DNA from: Pseudopyrenochaeta lycopersici | Taxonomy: Eukaryota; Ascomycota; Dothideomycetes; Pleosporales; Pseudopyrenochaetaceae | Assembly: GCA_003313425.1 (NCBI GenBank) | Contig: NHZP01000006.1 | Location: forward strand, 1,178,001 to 1,242,000 | DNA: 64,000 nt | Reading direction: 5' to 3' | Shown here: one piece after another, positions 23,475-33,800 of the stretch | Numbering within the stretch: position 1 is the first letter of the stretch | How the letters are laid out: the number at the start of each line of letters is the position of its first letter | Notes under the pieces: generated by a model | What the model saw: only the letters and a program-made list of their open reading frames with translations | Told to the model about the DNA's origin: nothing | The model's database searches: none | Translations under genes and position numbers: made by a program

Positions 23475-24664
23475 AGTACCAGTACATGGAAGGATTTTTG
23501 GCGAAAACATGCAGGTTATACATGTGCAAGACTTGTGCATGGCATCATACTGTTTGGGATCAGACGGATTTGGCTCTCAGCAGGGCGTGGACCATTGAGA
23601 GGCTTCCACAGCATTTTGTACAATCCTGAAGCAACATGTACGGCATGGTTCACGACTCCAACTAAAGGAAAACCTGTCAAGCATGTCCGAGCACTCAGTA
23701 ACTGCAAAGTTGGAGTCGGCAGCTTCGGGATGTTGCGGCTTGAGCATGCACCATGCTATTATTCACTCCATATATGTGCAGCGTTGCCTTGACATTCAGG
23801 CAATTTCACAACATAGGCCCGATATTGAGCGAGGATAAAGCGCCCTCTTATGATGCAATGTGTTGCGGTCAGCCCGGCTTGGACCAACATGATTAACCGT
23901 CCAGGGAGGGTAAATGATGTGAAAGTCTATGTGGAATAGAAATACAGCGTCTCGGGAACGACATGGCGATCTGAGACACAAACAAATGACGACCTCACGT
24001 CTATCACAAAGTGACACGAATCATGGTCCCAAGCAGACCGCAATGCTGGTCCTCTGTCCAAGTTTTCTAGCCCATTCTAAGCCGCACTGATTGGCCCCCA
24101 CCAAATTTCGCTGGCGGCCGGGGCTGTGGAGCGTGACTGGTGTGACAGCCCCAAATGCCCGAGGTGACAAGAGCAGAGTGTGTGAGCAAGAATGGCCATA
24201 GGAGGACTTGCACATGTTGTGAGCAATAGTTGACATTAGATGTTTGGGGGCTTTGCGTGGGAGAGCGGCGATGGTGCTCACGTGCGCGTGTGTACCCCTC
24301 CTTGGCCGACGCTGACGCAGGCGGACGAGGGCAGAAGACGATGGTGGAGGGAGCAGAGGCGGCTTTGCAGGATAGCAACTGTGGAGCATTTTCAGACGGA
24401 CCAGAATCCGAGTGAATCGGCCGTTGCGGTGCCGGTTGGGGGAAGGCGCAAGACGGGGTGGTGTTGTCCACGGTGGGGGCACGGGCCTCAGTTGTGCAGA
24501 GGCAGCGACGCTCGCTTCCTCTCAAAACAACTCGATCTCTCCGTTGACCCACAAACTCAGACACCTCAACAACAACAACAGCCGCCTTGTATCCTTCCGC
24601 ACGCATCTGCAACCAACTTCACAGTCCCCCACCAAGAAACCCTGCACCCTCCTCCACTACCACA
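23475..24664. other. Intergenic region and leader of the 14-3-3 gene
   Basis: 1.2 kb upstream of the 14-3-3 gene. The last about 120 nt are C/A-rich with CAACAACAACAAC, typical of a highly expressed fungal leader. A 202-codon plus-strand frame from 24240 spans this leader and runs into intron 1; it has no motif and is judged spurious. Confidence 0.5.
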
Positions 24665-25998
24665 ATGGCGACTGAGGTACGTACTCCCCTATCTGGCCCT
24701 GCCTCCCCCGCCGGCCAGCAACGGCGGGATGCCCCTCTGGGCCTCACTGGCAGTGCCATCAACAGCAACGCAAGCTAACGTGGTCCCCCCAAACAGCGCG
24801 AGAGGTACGGTGAAATGGCTGCCGGCACAGCACAGCACAGTAAATTGACGCGGCAACAGCAAGACTTTCCTCGCCCGGCTTTGCGAACAGGCTGAGCGCT
24901 ACGATGGTGAGTCCCGCGTGCCTCAGCGACGCCGCGCGTGCTAACAGTGCTGCTTGCAGAGATGGTCACGTACATGAAGGTCAGTCATGCCCACCGTTGC
25001 AACCCCTCTGGACTCACCGACTGATTCTTTTTTTGCAGGAAGTCGCTAAGGTATGCCGACATGATCCGCCCGCGGACGCCAGCAGGCGTTTGCACCCACC
25101 GGCACCCCGCATGCCATGAGCTGACTGGCGACAGATTGGCGGTGAATTGACTGTCGACGAGCGCAACCTGCTGTCGGTCGCCTACAAGAACGTAGTCGGC
25201 ACACGACGCGCTTCATGGCGCATCATCTCCTCGATCGAGCAGAAGGAGGAGTCCAAGGGCTCCGAGAAGCACGTTGGCACCATCCGTGACTACCGACAGA
25301 AGATTGAGACAGAGCTCGAGAAGGTCTGCCAGGATGTCCTCAACGTCCTCGACGATTCCCTCATCCCCAAGGCCGAGTCTGGCGAGTCCAAGGTCTTCTA
25401 CCACAAGATGTGCGTACAAACCACACGGCCCGCGCGGGAAAAACGGCTAACGGCAACACAGGAAGGGTGACTACCATCGTTATCTTGCCGAATTTGCTTC
25501 TGGCGAGAAGCGCAAGGTCGCGGCGACCGCTGCACACGAGGCCTACAAGGTATGACGCAATCACTACACGCACACCTCAACCACAACAACAACCAGCTAA
25601 CCCGGACCAAACAGACGGCTACCGATGTTGCCCAGACTGAGCTCACACCCACGCACCCCATCCGTCTGGGTCTGGCGTTGAACTTCTCGGTCTTCTACTA
25701 CGAGATCCTGAACTCACCCGACCGGGCCTGCCACCTTGCCAAGCAGGCCTTTGACGATGCGATCGCTGAGCTTGACTCTCTGTCTGAGGAGTCCTACCGC
25801 GACAGCACCCTCATCATGCAACTCCTCCGTGACAACCTGACTCTCTGGACGTCATCGGACGGCAACGAGGCTGAGGCTGCTGCCGCCGATGCCCCCAAGG
25901 AGGAGCCCAAGGCCCCCGAGGAGGCACCAGCTGCAGCCGAGCCAAAGGCCGAGGAGCAGCAGCCACCAGTTGCTCCCGCCCCTGCCCCAGCCGCTTAA
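24665..25998 (+). CDS. BMH1: 14-3-3 protein
   Basis: A phosphoserine/threonine-binding dimeric adaptor acting in signalling, cell cycle and metabolism. The gene is split into eight coding exons: 24665-24676 (12 nt), 24797-24804 (8 nt), 24860-24906 (47 nt), 24960-24979 (20 nt), 25039-25050 (12 nt), 25135-25409, 25462-25549 and 25615-25998. They sum to 282 codons including the stop (281 aa). Joined, the start reads [20 protein letters not shown], continuing into YDEMVTYMKEVAKIGGELTV, the usual 14-3-3 N-terminus. Signatures are [10 protein letters not shown] and the C-terminal helix [20 protein letters not shown]. The basic phosphate-binding residues (Lys in the third helix, RR in [10 protein letters not shown] in HRYLAE) are present. 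The tail is Ala/Glu/Pro-rich and variable, as in other fungi. All introns have GT-AG ends. Confidence 0.95.
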
Positions 25999-26961
25999 GC
26001 ACATTCTCCCTCTCTAGACCTTGTGTATCCTCGTCATCTGTTCTCGAATAGACGAAGGAGGCCGGCAACGAGCGTCCTACGGAGTTGTATGTGTCTTGTG
26101 ATTTCAAAAATTGGCTTTGGCAGCAAGCGGGCCGGACGGTCGAATTCCCCATGACTGATGTATTTCCCTTTCCTCTCCTCTACCACCAGCGCTATCCCCA
26201 TCGAGCACGCAGCGTACCGTGGACGCGTAACACTCGCAACTGCACGTACCCTGATTTCCCTCCTCCACGAAGGATTTCGGACTGCTATCGGCAAAGATGG
26301 AGGATGGGTACGTGATCCCTCGGATCCGACCCTCAATTCCCCCTGTTTTCGTTTTGGCAGTATATGAACACCTCGACCCTGTGGCGGACCGGGATGTTTG
26401 AGCTCCTCTTGGCGGCATCTTGTGAGTCAGGACATCTTTTTCGATAGTTCCATGGAGTAGGTTCGAAAGGCTCCAGTGGGCTTAATGTCATCATACTGCA
26501 CTCTTAGCTAGTCAAAGGAATCGTTACTTCAACAGTCCACTTAGCGCTCTGTCTTTCAGGAACTCTGTTATGCACAATCATGACTCAGTTAGTAATCGAG
26601 AATAATCTGTTTCATGTATCGTAAGACTCGTGTATCGGTCCGTTACCATGCGCCAGTCCCTGCGACACGGGGCTGCTGCGATGGTTCCAAGACTGGCCCC
26701 CGCCACAGCATGCCTAACCGAATGCGCCCCGCATAACTTTTTGCCATTCACGATGCGTTGCGCAACAGAATTTCTGGACAAGCTTAAGCCAAGCTCAGCC
26801 CGTTGAGGGTGCATAATCAATGTAAAATTACAGTCAGCTTGAGATTTCATCCACATAACGCCCCACCATGGAGTGAGCAGTACTTGCTTCGAAAGCCGCA
26901 ATACAATCGAACACCCCAGCGCGCCCACGTACATTCGAGCAAATACGCAGGGAGGGGGGAG
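25999..26961. other. Intergenic region
   Basis: Holds the 3' UTR of the 14-3-3 gene and the upstream region of DPH4. Frames of up to 168 codons occur on either strand without recognisable motifs. No additional gene is supported. Confidence 0.55.
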
Positions 26962-27543
26962 ATGGCGTACACAAAGAACTACTACCACATTCTCGGCTTG
27001 GATGCGCCGGCCTGGGGTTCCAAGCAGCAATTGTCCGTGGTAGATCTGCGAAGAGGATACAAACTTGCGCTTTTGGCAGCGCACCCGGACAAGAGCGCTG
27101 TCACTGCGAAGGCCAAGGGAGGATATACAGTAGACGACGTGAAAGAAGCCTACAGCATACTGGCGAATGGGAAGAGCAGAGCAGAATACAATACATGGTT
27201 ACTGCACCATGGGGATACGCTGCACATCAGCAGCGGACAAGGACGAGGCACCGGCGCGCGAGACCCGAGTACAGATTTCATTCTCGGCCTCGAATTACTG
27301 GATCTCAGCGACTTTGACGTCTTTGAACCGCCCACGAGCACGTCGAGTCCCCGCGCCGCGAATCGGGAGGAGCAGCGCGGCATGCAGTGGGCGCGCCCGT
27401 GTCGCTGTGGCATGGACAGGGGGTTCAGGATCCTCGAGGAAGAGCTGGAGGATGCGGAGGCGCGGGGCGAGATGGAGGTGCTTGTCGGTTGCGAGGGGTG
27501 CAGTTTGTGGGTAAGGGTTGGGTTTGATGTTGAAGAGGGCTGA
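26962..27543 (+). CDS. DPH4: Diphthamide biosynthesis protein 4 (J-domain + CSL zinc finger)
   Basis: Intronless, 193 aa. Dph4 (Jjj3) is a J-domain protein with a CSL-type metal site that supports the early steps of diphthamide formation on elongation factor 2. The J domain spans residues 5 to about 85: NYYHILGLDAP, LRRGYKLALLAAHPDKSA with the HPD triad at 41-43, and DDVKEAYSILANGKSRAEYN. The CSL finger is at the C-terminus: PCRCGMDRGFRILEEEL and VGCEGCSLWVRV, with two CxC/CxxC cysteine pairs. The first pair reads C-R-C-G and the second C-E-G-C, as expected. ATG at 26962 follows an A/G-rich leader and is immediately before the J domain. The size is normal for the family. Confidence 0.92.
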   Translation: MAYTKNYYHILGLDAPAWGSKQQLSVVDLRRGYKLALLAAHPDKSAVTAKAKGGYTVDDVKEAYSILANGKSRAEYNTWLLHHGDTLHISSGQGRGTGARDPSTDFILGLELLDLSDFDVFEPPTSTSSPRAANREEQRGMQWARPCRCGMDRGFRILEEELEDAEARGEMEVLVGCEGCSLWVRVGFDVEEG

Positions 27544-28952
27544 AAGGGGGATTAGAGAGGGTTTGATGCTGTATTCGTTCTACGACGTTCTTATACAGGG
27601 ATGTAGACACTGGAGGATGCAGAAGAGTCGCGAGATTGGGTCTTGCGTGTCTGGATGACTACGCTGCGGGTCGGAGGTCCTCGCCTACATTGTGGCTTCT
27701 TGACGGGAAGAGGAAGCACTGCGGATGGAAGCATGTCCGTGGATGGAAGGAATGGTCGGGACAAGTACCAAGGTGTTGTTGCAACGAGTTGGTACAAAGG
27801 TACCTGCTTTCACCCAGCTACCAGTACGGAAAACTGGTACCTATGACGGGCGCCATAATAGTCTTCAACATCACTTCGCTCCAGCAATATCTCGCTCAGT
27901 GATGAGGTCGCCGATGATCAAGAAGAAAAAGGGAAAGAGAAAGGCAAGGCCGGCTCGAGAATTTAAATTGGATAGTTGTGGGCTTCTTTGAGAATTATAC
28001 CTATTGCTACACTCATCGTCTAAGATGGCATGGCTAGGTAGTCTACTCAAAGTTGATATAGCAATCATGTGTATTCCTATACCTACACCAGTCTGTTGGG
28101 CGTACACTGTACATTTTTCGGGTCCAGAGTGCACATCTTTAATCGTAATACTGTGCGAGAGACTTTTCCCAATTCAAACATCTTGATTACATGGGTTATG
28201 GCAAACAAGGCGCCACGAGTGCGGAGCTTTCTAAGTTTTTGGTGTAGTATCTACCGCAGATACGGCATCACATCTTGCAGAGCCGAATCTATGTTTTGTA
28301 TTAATATCTACCACTTTTGAAGCGCCTTGATATGCACGCTATCTTTCCACTGGCTAACATGGCAGTTTCAAAGCAGAGCTAGTGGAAGTCATGCGCGTGG
28401 TAGTGTGTACAGCGTCTAAATCAGGAGCATTGTGACTGACAGCATGTGTCATCCACATCGATCTTGCAGTCTTCTCAATGTCGCGCATGACTTTATCGAA
28501 CACGTTCTAGAGCTCACTCGTGCGCTCGTATTCCAGCATCGTCATCATGTTGCTCTTGGACCTTCCGGATTGGCGTGAATCTGACAGTAGCTGACCGTCA
28601 TATCACTTAACCACTCCATCTATTACATCCTTGACCTCGTCTTGCATGTCGTAGTGCTGTTTCAATGAGAGATGAGAGGAAAGAAGTCTTTCACCGTTAA
28701 CATCGTCATTGCTGGCTCTACCTGTACTAGACCTCGTCTACCAGACGGAAAGAGGGTATCGTATCGCCAGAGTCGTTGAAATAGAACATGGTACATATGT
28801 AGAGGAAGACATGCAGTAACAACCACAACCACTGTGACAAATCCATATACACCATGATGAGAACCCTCAAAAAACCACACCAATGCCCAGAACCCCATGT
28901 CAATGCTCAGAAAACCACCAACTCCAAAGCCGCCCCCATGCCCCCAGAGAAT
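27544..28952. other. Convergent intergenic region (1.4 kb)
   Basis: This lies between the 3' ends of DPH4 and the minus-strand deoxyribosyltransferase-like gene. Only short random frames; no repeat or RNA gene recognised. Confidence 0.55.
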
Positions 28953-29918
28953 TCAAGACGCGTACACGACCTTCTTGATCTGCTTTGTTTCATGCACGTT
29001 GGGCCCAACCAGGTCGCCATTGCTGTCGAGCTCCATGCCCTTCTTCTTCAGCATGGCCTCAACCGCAGCCGGCAGTTCTGCGAACGTGTCCACAAACGGG
29101 ATCTTGTATCGGTTGCACACGATATGGACGTTACCCGCGCGCCAGAACCGCTTGTCGCAACAGACAACCACCTTCTCCGAGGCAGCCCAGAGACCCAACT
29201 CAAGCATCGTCACAGGGCTCATCGTGTTGACGTCGAAGAAGAAGCAGATGACGTCCGCCTGCTCCAGCGCACTTAGCTCCCACTCCACTTGCTTGCGGAA
29301 CTCTTCATTCTTGGCCTCTTGAGTGGCGTCGGGGTCCCAGTGGCCGCGCCGTGGGTTATTCACCGTGATGGGTAGGTGAGATAAGCAGGTGGCCATTCGC
29401 TTTTGCCATTGCACGGCTTTGCCCATTTCTATGCTGCCGGCCGTAAATACCGAGTATTTGCGGTAGGTTGGTGGATTTGGTGGCATGCAGTGGACAAAAT
29501 CCGGATGCGCCTTGGGAAGAGGAGAAGGGAGTGGTGGCAGTTGATTGAACTTGTCTTCAACTTCCTGGTCAATGTCCACTGCGCCAGATTTCTTAGGCTC
29601 CTCGACTATTGACCCCGATCCTTTGCAGGTTGGGCATTCTTTGGTCGCTGCTTTCTTCTCTGCAGGCAAATTCGCAATCTTGTCATTCGGCGATGCAGTC
29701 GCTGTTGTCTTTGCTGGTTCAGAGTCGTGTGCCTCCTCCTTGGAGCACATGGACGCCATTGTATTACTCCTCACGAAATGTCTTGTGACTTGACGAGTGC
29801 GCTCTCTCGCAATTGCGACTGTCGGCTTTGGGAACGTTGAAGATCTCGCGAAAGTGGTGCAAGGGAAAGAAGACTGGCGGCTGAGTCTAGATGTCAGTTG
29901 TTGCGCCTTCGTAAGCAT
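28953..29918 (-). CDS. Nucleoside 2-deoxyribosyltransferase-like protein, probably mitochondrial
   Basis: A single exon of 321 aa from ATG 29918. A second in-frame ATG at 29759 would give 268 aa. The longer form adds about 53 residues rich in Arg, Ser and Thr with almost no acids, a strong matrix-targeting leader, so two isoforms are possible. There is one CxxCxG motif (ECPTCKGSGSI) around residue 95. The catalytic-like domain covers roughly residues 140-290: YSVFTAGSIEMGKAVQWQ, ITVNNPRRGHWDPDAT, ALEQADVICFFFDVNTMSPV, MLELGLWAASEKVVVCCDKR. This matches the nucleoside 2-deoxyribosyltransferase-like (Rossmann-type) family. The TMSPVTMLELG segment contains the Glu placed like the nucleophile of classical enzymes. 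The substrate is unknown. Confidence 0.82.
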   Translation of the reverse strand: MLTKAQQLTSRLSRQSSFPCTTFARSSTFPKPTVAIARERTRQVTRHFVRSNTMASMCSKEEAHDSEPAKTTATASPNDKIANLPAEKKAATKECPTCKGSGSIVEEPKKSGAVDIDQEVEDKFNQLPPLPSPLPKAHPDFVHCMPPNPPTYRKYSVFTAGSIEMGKAVQWQKRMATCLSHLPITVNNPRRGHWDPDATQEAKNEEFRKQVEWELSALEQADVICFFFDVNTMSPVTMLELGLWAASEKVVVCCDKRFWRAGNVHIVCNRYKIPFVDTFAELPAAVEAMLKKKGMELDSNGDLVGPNVHETKQIKKVVYAS

Positions 29919-31185
29919 CGGGCGAGTAATACTTGACCAATAGCATGGCCGGTTTTCTTGTCTTGGTGTTGGAAACGCGTGAACGCAAACAGCGAATATG
30001 GTCAATCGATGTGGCGCTTGACTTCTGACGCTTGAAACTAATGGAATGCTATAAGACAAACAATGGAATGCTATAAGTCTTGATGCGCACGGCATCTTGT
30101 ATCTTTTATCTTGCTGTACTATGAAACTGCGCAAAACGTTCCCGTACATAGGCGATCATTCGTCAACGCCACCTCAGGCTGAGCATGCCTGTTCGCAGTT
30201 GCCTCGATGCACGGCCACACACCTTCTCCCATGCGCCCACGGTACCAACCCTTCACCGACTTACATTCCGATGGTGGTGCCTGGGCGCAAGGCTCGTAAA
30301 ATCTGATTAGCCGGAGGCTGGGAGCGTTAGATCTCGTCAAGCACACCGCGCTTATTCTGAGGCTGACAGCTCGGCGCTTTACCTGAGGCGTACCTGAATT
30401 GCGCACTGTCGAATGAGAGCAATAATCGATCGCAACGTAGCTAAATAGGGAAAACGGCTTGACATGTGAGCATCACTAGCCTTAAGACTTCGGAGTGTCC
30501 CGAAACAGCTATTGTGAGGGGAAAGAGATAGCTGATGATGAAGCTGGCGCACGTGTTGATGGACTGAACCTCTTCACTCCTCCGGACTAACGGTAGGTAT
30601 CCAGATAAGAGACATGTGGAAATTACAGATGTCACTAGGTACAGTCACAATCGAGCCGTGGAAGACATGCCAACATGCTTCGCCGATTCGTATAGTGGAA
30701 GTTCGGGCCTGAGGCGCTGCGGCACTACCAGGACATAAACCTTGTAAGGCGGCCTTGTTTTCCCCCACCTCATCCTGCACAACAGAACGGCAATTCTAAA
30801 GATCACGAATCCGGTTATATTCATTATACTTGGAAGATTGATGTCATTCGCAACCTCTTTGATTCTGTTGCCTATGCCTGTCATAGCCCTGACTTGACAG
30901 TGCACCTGTGGCCTAGAGTCGCCCTCTCAGTCTTTTACGGCGGCCAGATATTGTGTCAGCAGAGATCCAGTTCAATAGAACCATGGAACTTCAAAGTCAC
31001 ACAGCCCACCTATACTCTGCCCTCCCCACAATCAATCCATGACCTTCTGTCACGATCAAACACCGCCCTTCGTATTCAACGAGTAGAACCGACACCGAGT
31101 CATTCGCTACTCCCAATACTCAGGACTGAACCAAGTTCAGAATCGAACATTCCTTCAGTATCTTTGATCCGTGCTCAGCATACCA
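29919..31185. other. Intergenic region (1.27 kb)
   Basis: Promoter side of the deoxyribosyltransferase-like gene and 3' flank of the zinc-ribbon-like gene, both on the minus strand. It contains one small direct repeat (listed separately) and otherwise nothing recognised. Confidence 0.55.
30040..30077 (+). repeat. Tandem-like 16-bp direct repeat
   Basis: aatggaatgctataag occurs at 30040-30055 and again at 30062-30077, separated by six bases. A local duplication upstream of the minus-strand gene. No function is implied. Confidence 0.8.
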
Positions 31186-32463
31186 CTATTCGATCAAATC
31201 ATCCTTAGTGACGGGATTGCTCATGAGCGGGTTCGTATGTGGGCCGCCATTCAGCTTGAGTATCGGCGTATCGTGCCCCTTTGCTTGGTCTTCCCGTGTG
31301 CTAGTGAAGGCAACCAGTTTGCGGTCCGTGACCAACTTCGCGAATTTGGCTTCGTTAAAGTCTCTTGGTGGATCCACGACCTGAAAGCAAAGGCATCGAG
31401 TCTCCGTTAAGAAGCCGCATGTGCACTGGATGCCTGTAAACTTCACAGTTGCAAACTCAGCTTGCTTCCCATGCCCCTTCTCCATCTCGTTTGACAGCTC
31501 TCTAAGGTTCAGGGTAGATTTTGAGACAGGAAACCGGTGTTTGAGAGAATTCGGATACGAGAGGTTGATCATAGACTGCGAATATCTAAGCTTCTCAAGA
31601 GGATGTACACCACGCTTCTTCAGTAGCTTCGGTAGCGCAGAGATCCGCTGCAACGGTGACTTCCTTGACAGCTCCTCAACCTCCTGTGCCCTCCAAGACA
31701 GACCACACGCGTCACAGAAAACACCAAAGCGCATTTGCTTAAGCCCATCTTCGGAAAGCTGAACAACTTCAACTTGGTTCATCGGTTCGAAGCGCTTGAT
31801 AAGTCCGTCCAATGTGCAGTTAACGCAGGATCGGTGTGTGCAGACGCAGTTCAGGATACTAACCGGATGGACGCCTTTGATGAAGTTGTATATGTCGTGC
31901 CCTCTCTGACATTTGCAGCAGTGCCATTTACCAAGTGGCTGGAGCGGGCTGTTGTCATTTTTAGCAGAAGTGACAGTGTCATCGCTGTGAGTTGATATGG
32001 CGTCGCTGTTGGCAAATGATTGAATGACAGGCGGGCCATGTCCAACATAACGCAAAGGCATTAAACGAGATTCCATTAACGTCGTTAGGTTTGGGCCTAG
32101 GTGCGTGGGTGCGCCATTCCGTAACCTTTCGCGAACAGCATTGTACGTGTCGGCTCCACTCCCGAAGTGTTTTCGCTGGCTCGAACCGCGATGAAAATGC
32201 CCTTCATAACCGCCGCGACCACCCTCCAAAGCCGTCTTATAGCCATAGCCGAACTTGTTCTTGATTATTGGGAATTCAAGATTGCGATGTCCCTCGCTTT
32301 GTACGGAAGAGCCCAAAGGTTTGGAAGAATTGCTTGAAGCTTCTCGATCATTACTAGGAGTATCACCAGTACAGATTGCTGAGTCGCATTGAGTGGGTTC
32401 ATTTATTGAAGTATTTCGTAGGTCCATGACGCTGCAATTCCGTAGCTTTGGAAGAGTGAGCAT
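31186..32463 (-). CDS. Cys-rich zinc-ribbon-like protein, function unknown
   Basis: Single exon, 425 aa from ATG 32463; a nearby in-frame ATG at 32427 is also possible. The N-terminal about 175 residues are Ser/Asn-rich and probably disordered. The core holds two clusters of paired cysteines. The first is GKWHCCKCQRGHDIYNF with SILNCVCTHRSCVNCTLDG (about residues 177-220); the second is MRFGVFCDACGLSWRAQEV. A later group lies near the C-terminus (GIQCTCGFLTETRCLCFQVV). The CxxC spacing suggests two or three zinc-ribbon modules. I recall similar proteins as a lineage-restricted 'double zinc ribbon' group in Dothideomycetes; this is memory, not a search. No enzymatic motif. Function and location are unknown. 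Confidence 0.75.
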   Translation of the reverse strand: MLTLPKLRNCSVMDLRNTSINEPTQCDSAICTGDTPSNDREASSNSSKPLGSSVQSEGHRNLEFPIIKNKFGYGYKTALEGGRGGYEGHFHRGSSQRKHFGSGADTYNAVRERLRNGAPTHLGPNLTTLMESRLMPLRYVGHGPPVIQSFANSDAISTHSDDTVTSAKNDNSPLQPLGKWHCCKCQRGHDIYNFIKGVHPVSILNCVCTHRSCVNCTLDGLIKRFEPMNQVEVVQLSEDGLKQMRFGVFCDACGLSWRAQEVEELSRKSPLQRISALPKLLKKRGVHPLEKLRYSQSMINLSYPNSLKHRFPVSKSTLNLRELSNEMEKGHGKQAEFATVKFTGIQCTCGFLTETRCLCFQVVDPPRDFNEAKFAKLVTDRKLVAFTSTREDQAKGHDTPILKLNGGPHTNPLMSNPVTKDDLIE

Positions 32464-33800
32464 TCAGAGTATTCACTGCGTTAATATTCAGGGGAACCGT
32501 TACATTCGGTTGTTGGCGAATGGCGACAGTTGAGACAACTTGGGCGTTAGTTTGAGTGACCAAAAAGCATAAAGCATGCAGAATTTCGATTATCTGTACG
32601 TTAGAATGACGGCGGGGTGAATGTAGCGAAGTTATGTGGTGGTGTGTTTGGGTGATGATACGGTGAGCAATGTCCAAGTAGCGATGGCATGCTAATGATA
32701 GGTGAAAGTGAATTCAGTTGCTTGATGGATGCAGTGCGTTTGCGTCTGTCACTGTCAGTTTGTTCAGCGTGAAATTAAGGCCCGGAGACTATCCCAAACA
32801 TTCCCTGCCCAACGTACTCACCCTCAGTGTATCATCACACGTGGTGCTGATACCGTCACACCGCTTTATTTTAGATATGAGGAAAGCGCTGCGCAGTGAA
32901 ATCAGGTAGGCGGTCACTCAAGGCCAGCCAGTCAGCCCTTGCCTCAGAAATTCGATTTCATCGACATCTACGAGTTATTGGTGGCCAAAGAGTATCAAAT
33001 TGCGTACAACCCTTAGAATCAAAAGCACCCCAAGAATCTAGAGGTACCTAGCTCCTGATAATTCGCAGCCTCACACTTTATTGGATAATAGCCTATTGAG
33101 CACCGTACAATGTTTCGTCTGTTAATATCTACGAAGAAGACGTCCAAGGTCTCCATGGCATATCGCTCGACACGTCCCTGATATAACTCGATACACATTA
33201 CCGTCATGATCACAACTTCATACAAGGATAGGCTCATAGTATTGGCTCTGAAGGCGAAACAGTCGGATTGTGGCGTCAATGACTATCGCCATACGAATAG
33301 ATTAATCGCATTCGCAGCAAGATATGATTGGGACTGGCAAAAAGCATTCGCAGATGTACAGGCGTGAAAACTGGGTTTCGAAAGTGCTTTCGACTTTGGC
33401 ATTCTGGTCCTCGCGGCCAGTCCTATGTAGTCAATCCGGGATTCAACGGGGTTTACGTGGGAGATTGGCGTATCTGCCCAGAGAGTTGATTAAAAGGGGG
33501 GCGTGGTATCTGATAGGAAACAGAAGTTGATTGCTTGGCTGTTCAGATTGTATGAACAAAAGAGCAAACAGTGGCCTTGAAGCTAAGAGTAATTGTGTAC
33601 GAGAGGAGGTTAGGATAGTAGCACTTGTACAAACTTTTGGAAACAGCAATAATGTTGCGATCTTAGATTTTAGTATTAAACCTTCAACGATGTTGGAAAA
33701 GTGACTGACCGCATTGGGTGTGTAACGCTAATATTTATTTGCCAGGCTCCTCGAACCATATACACATCATATACACAGTAGCCAGCCTTTTCTTCCTGCT
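32464..33800. other. Intergenic region (1.3 kb)
   Basis: Upstream region of the zinc-ribbon-like gene and 3' flank of Mdm20, both on the minus strand. AT-rich; no coding signal. Confidence 0.55.

Noticed and set aside
24240..24848. 202-codon plus-strand frame overlapping the 14-3-3 start
   Set aside because: It runs through the leader, the first coding exon in another frame and into intron 1; low complexity without motif.
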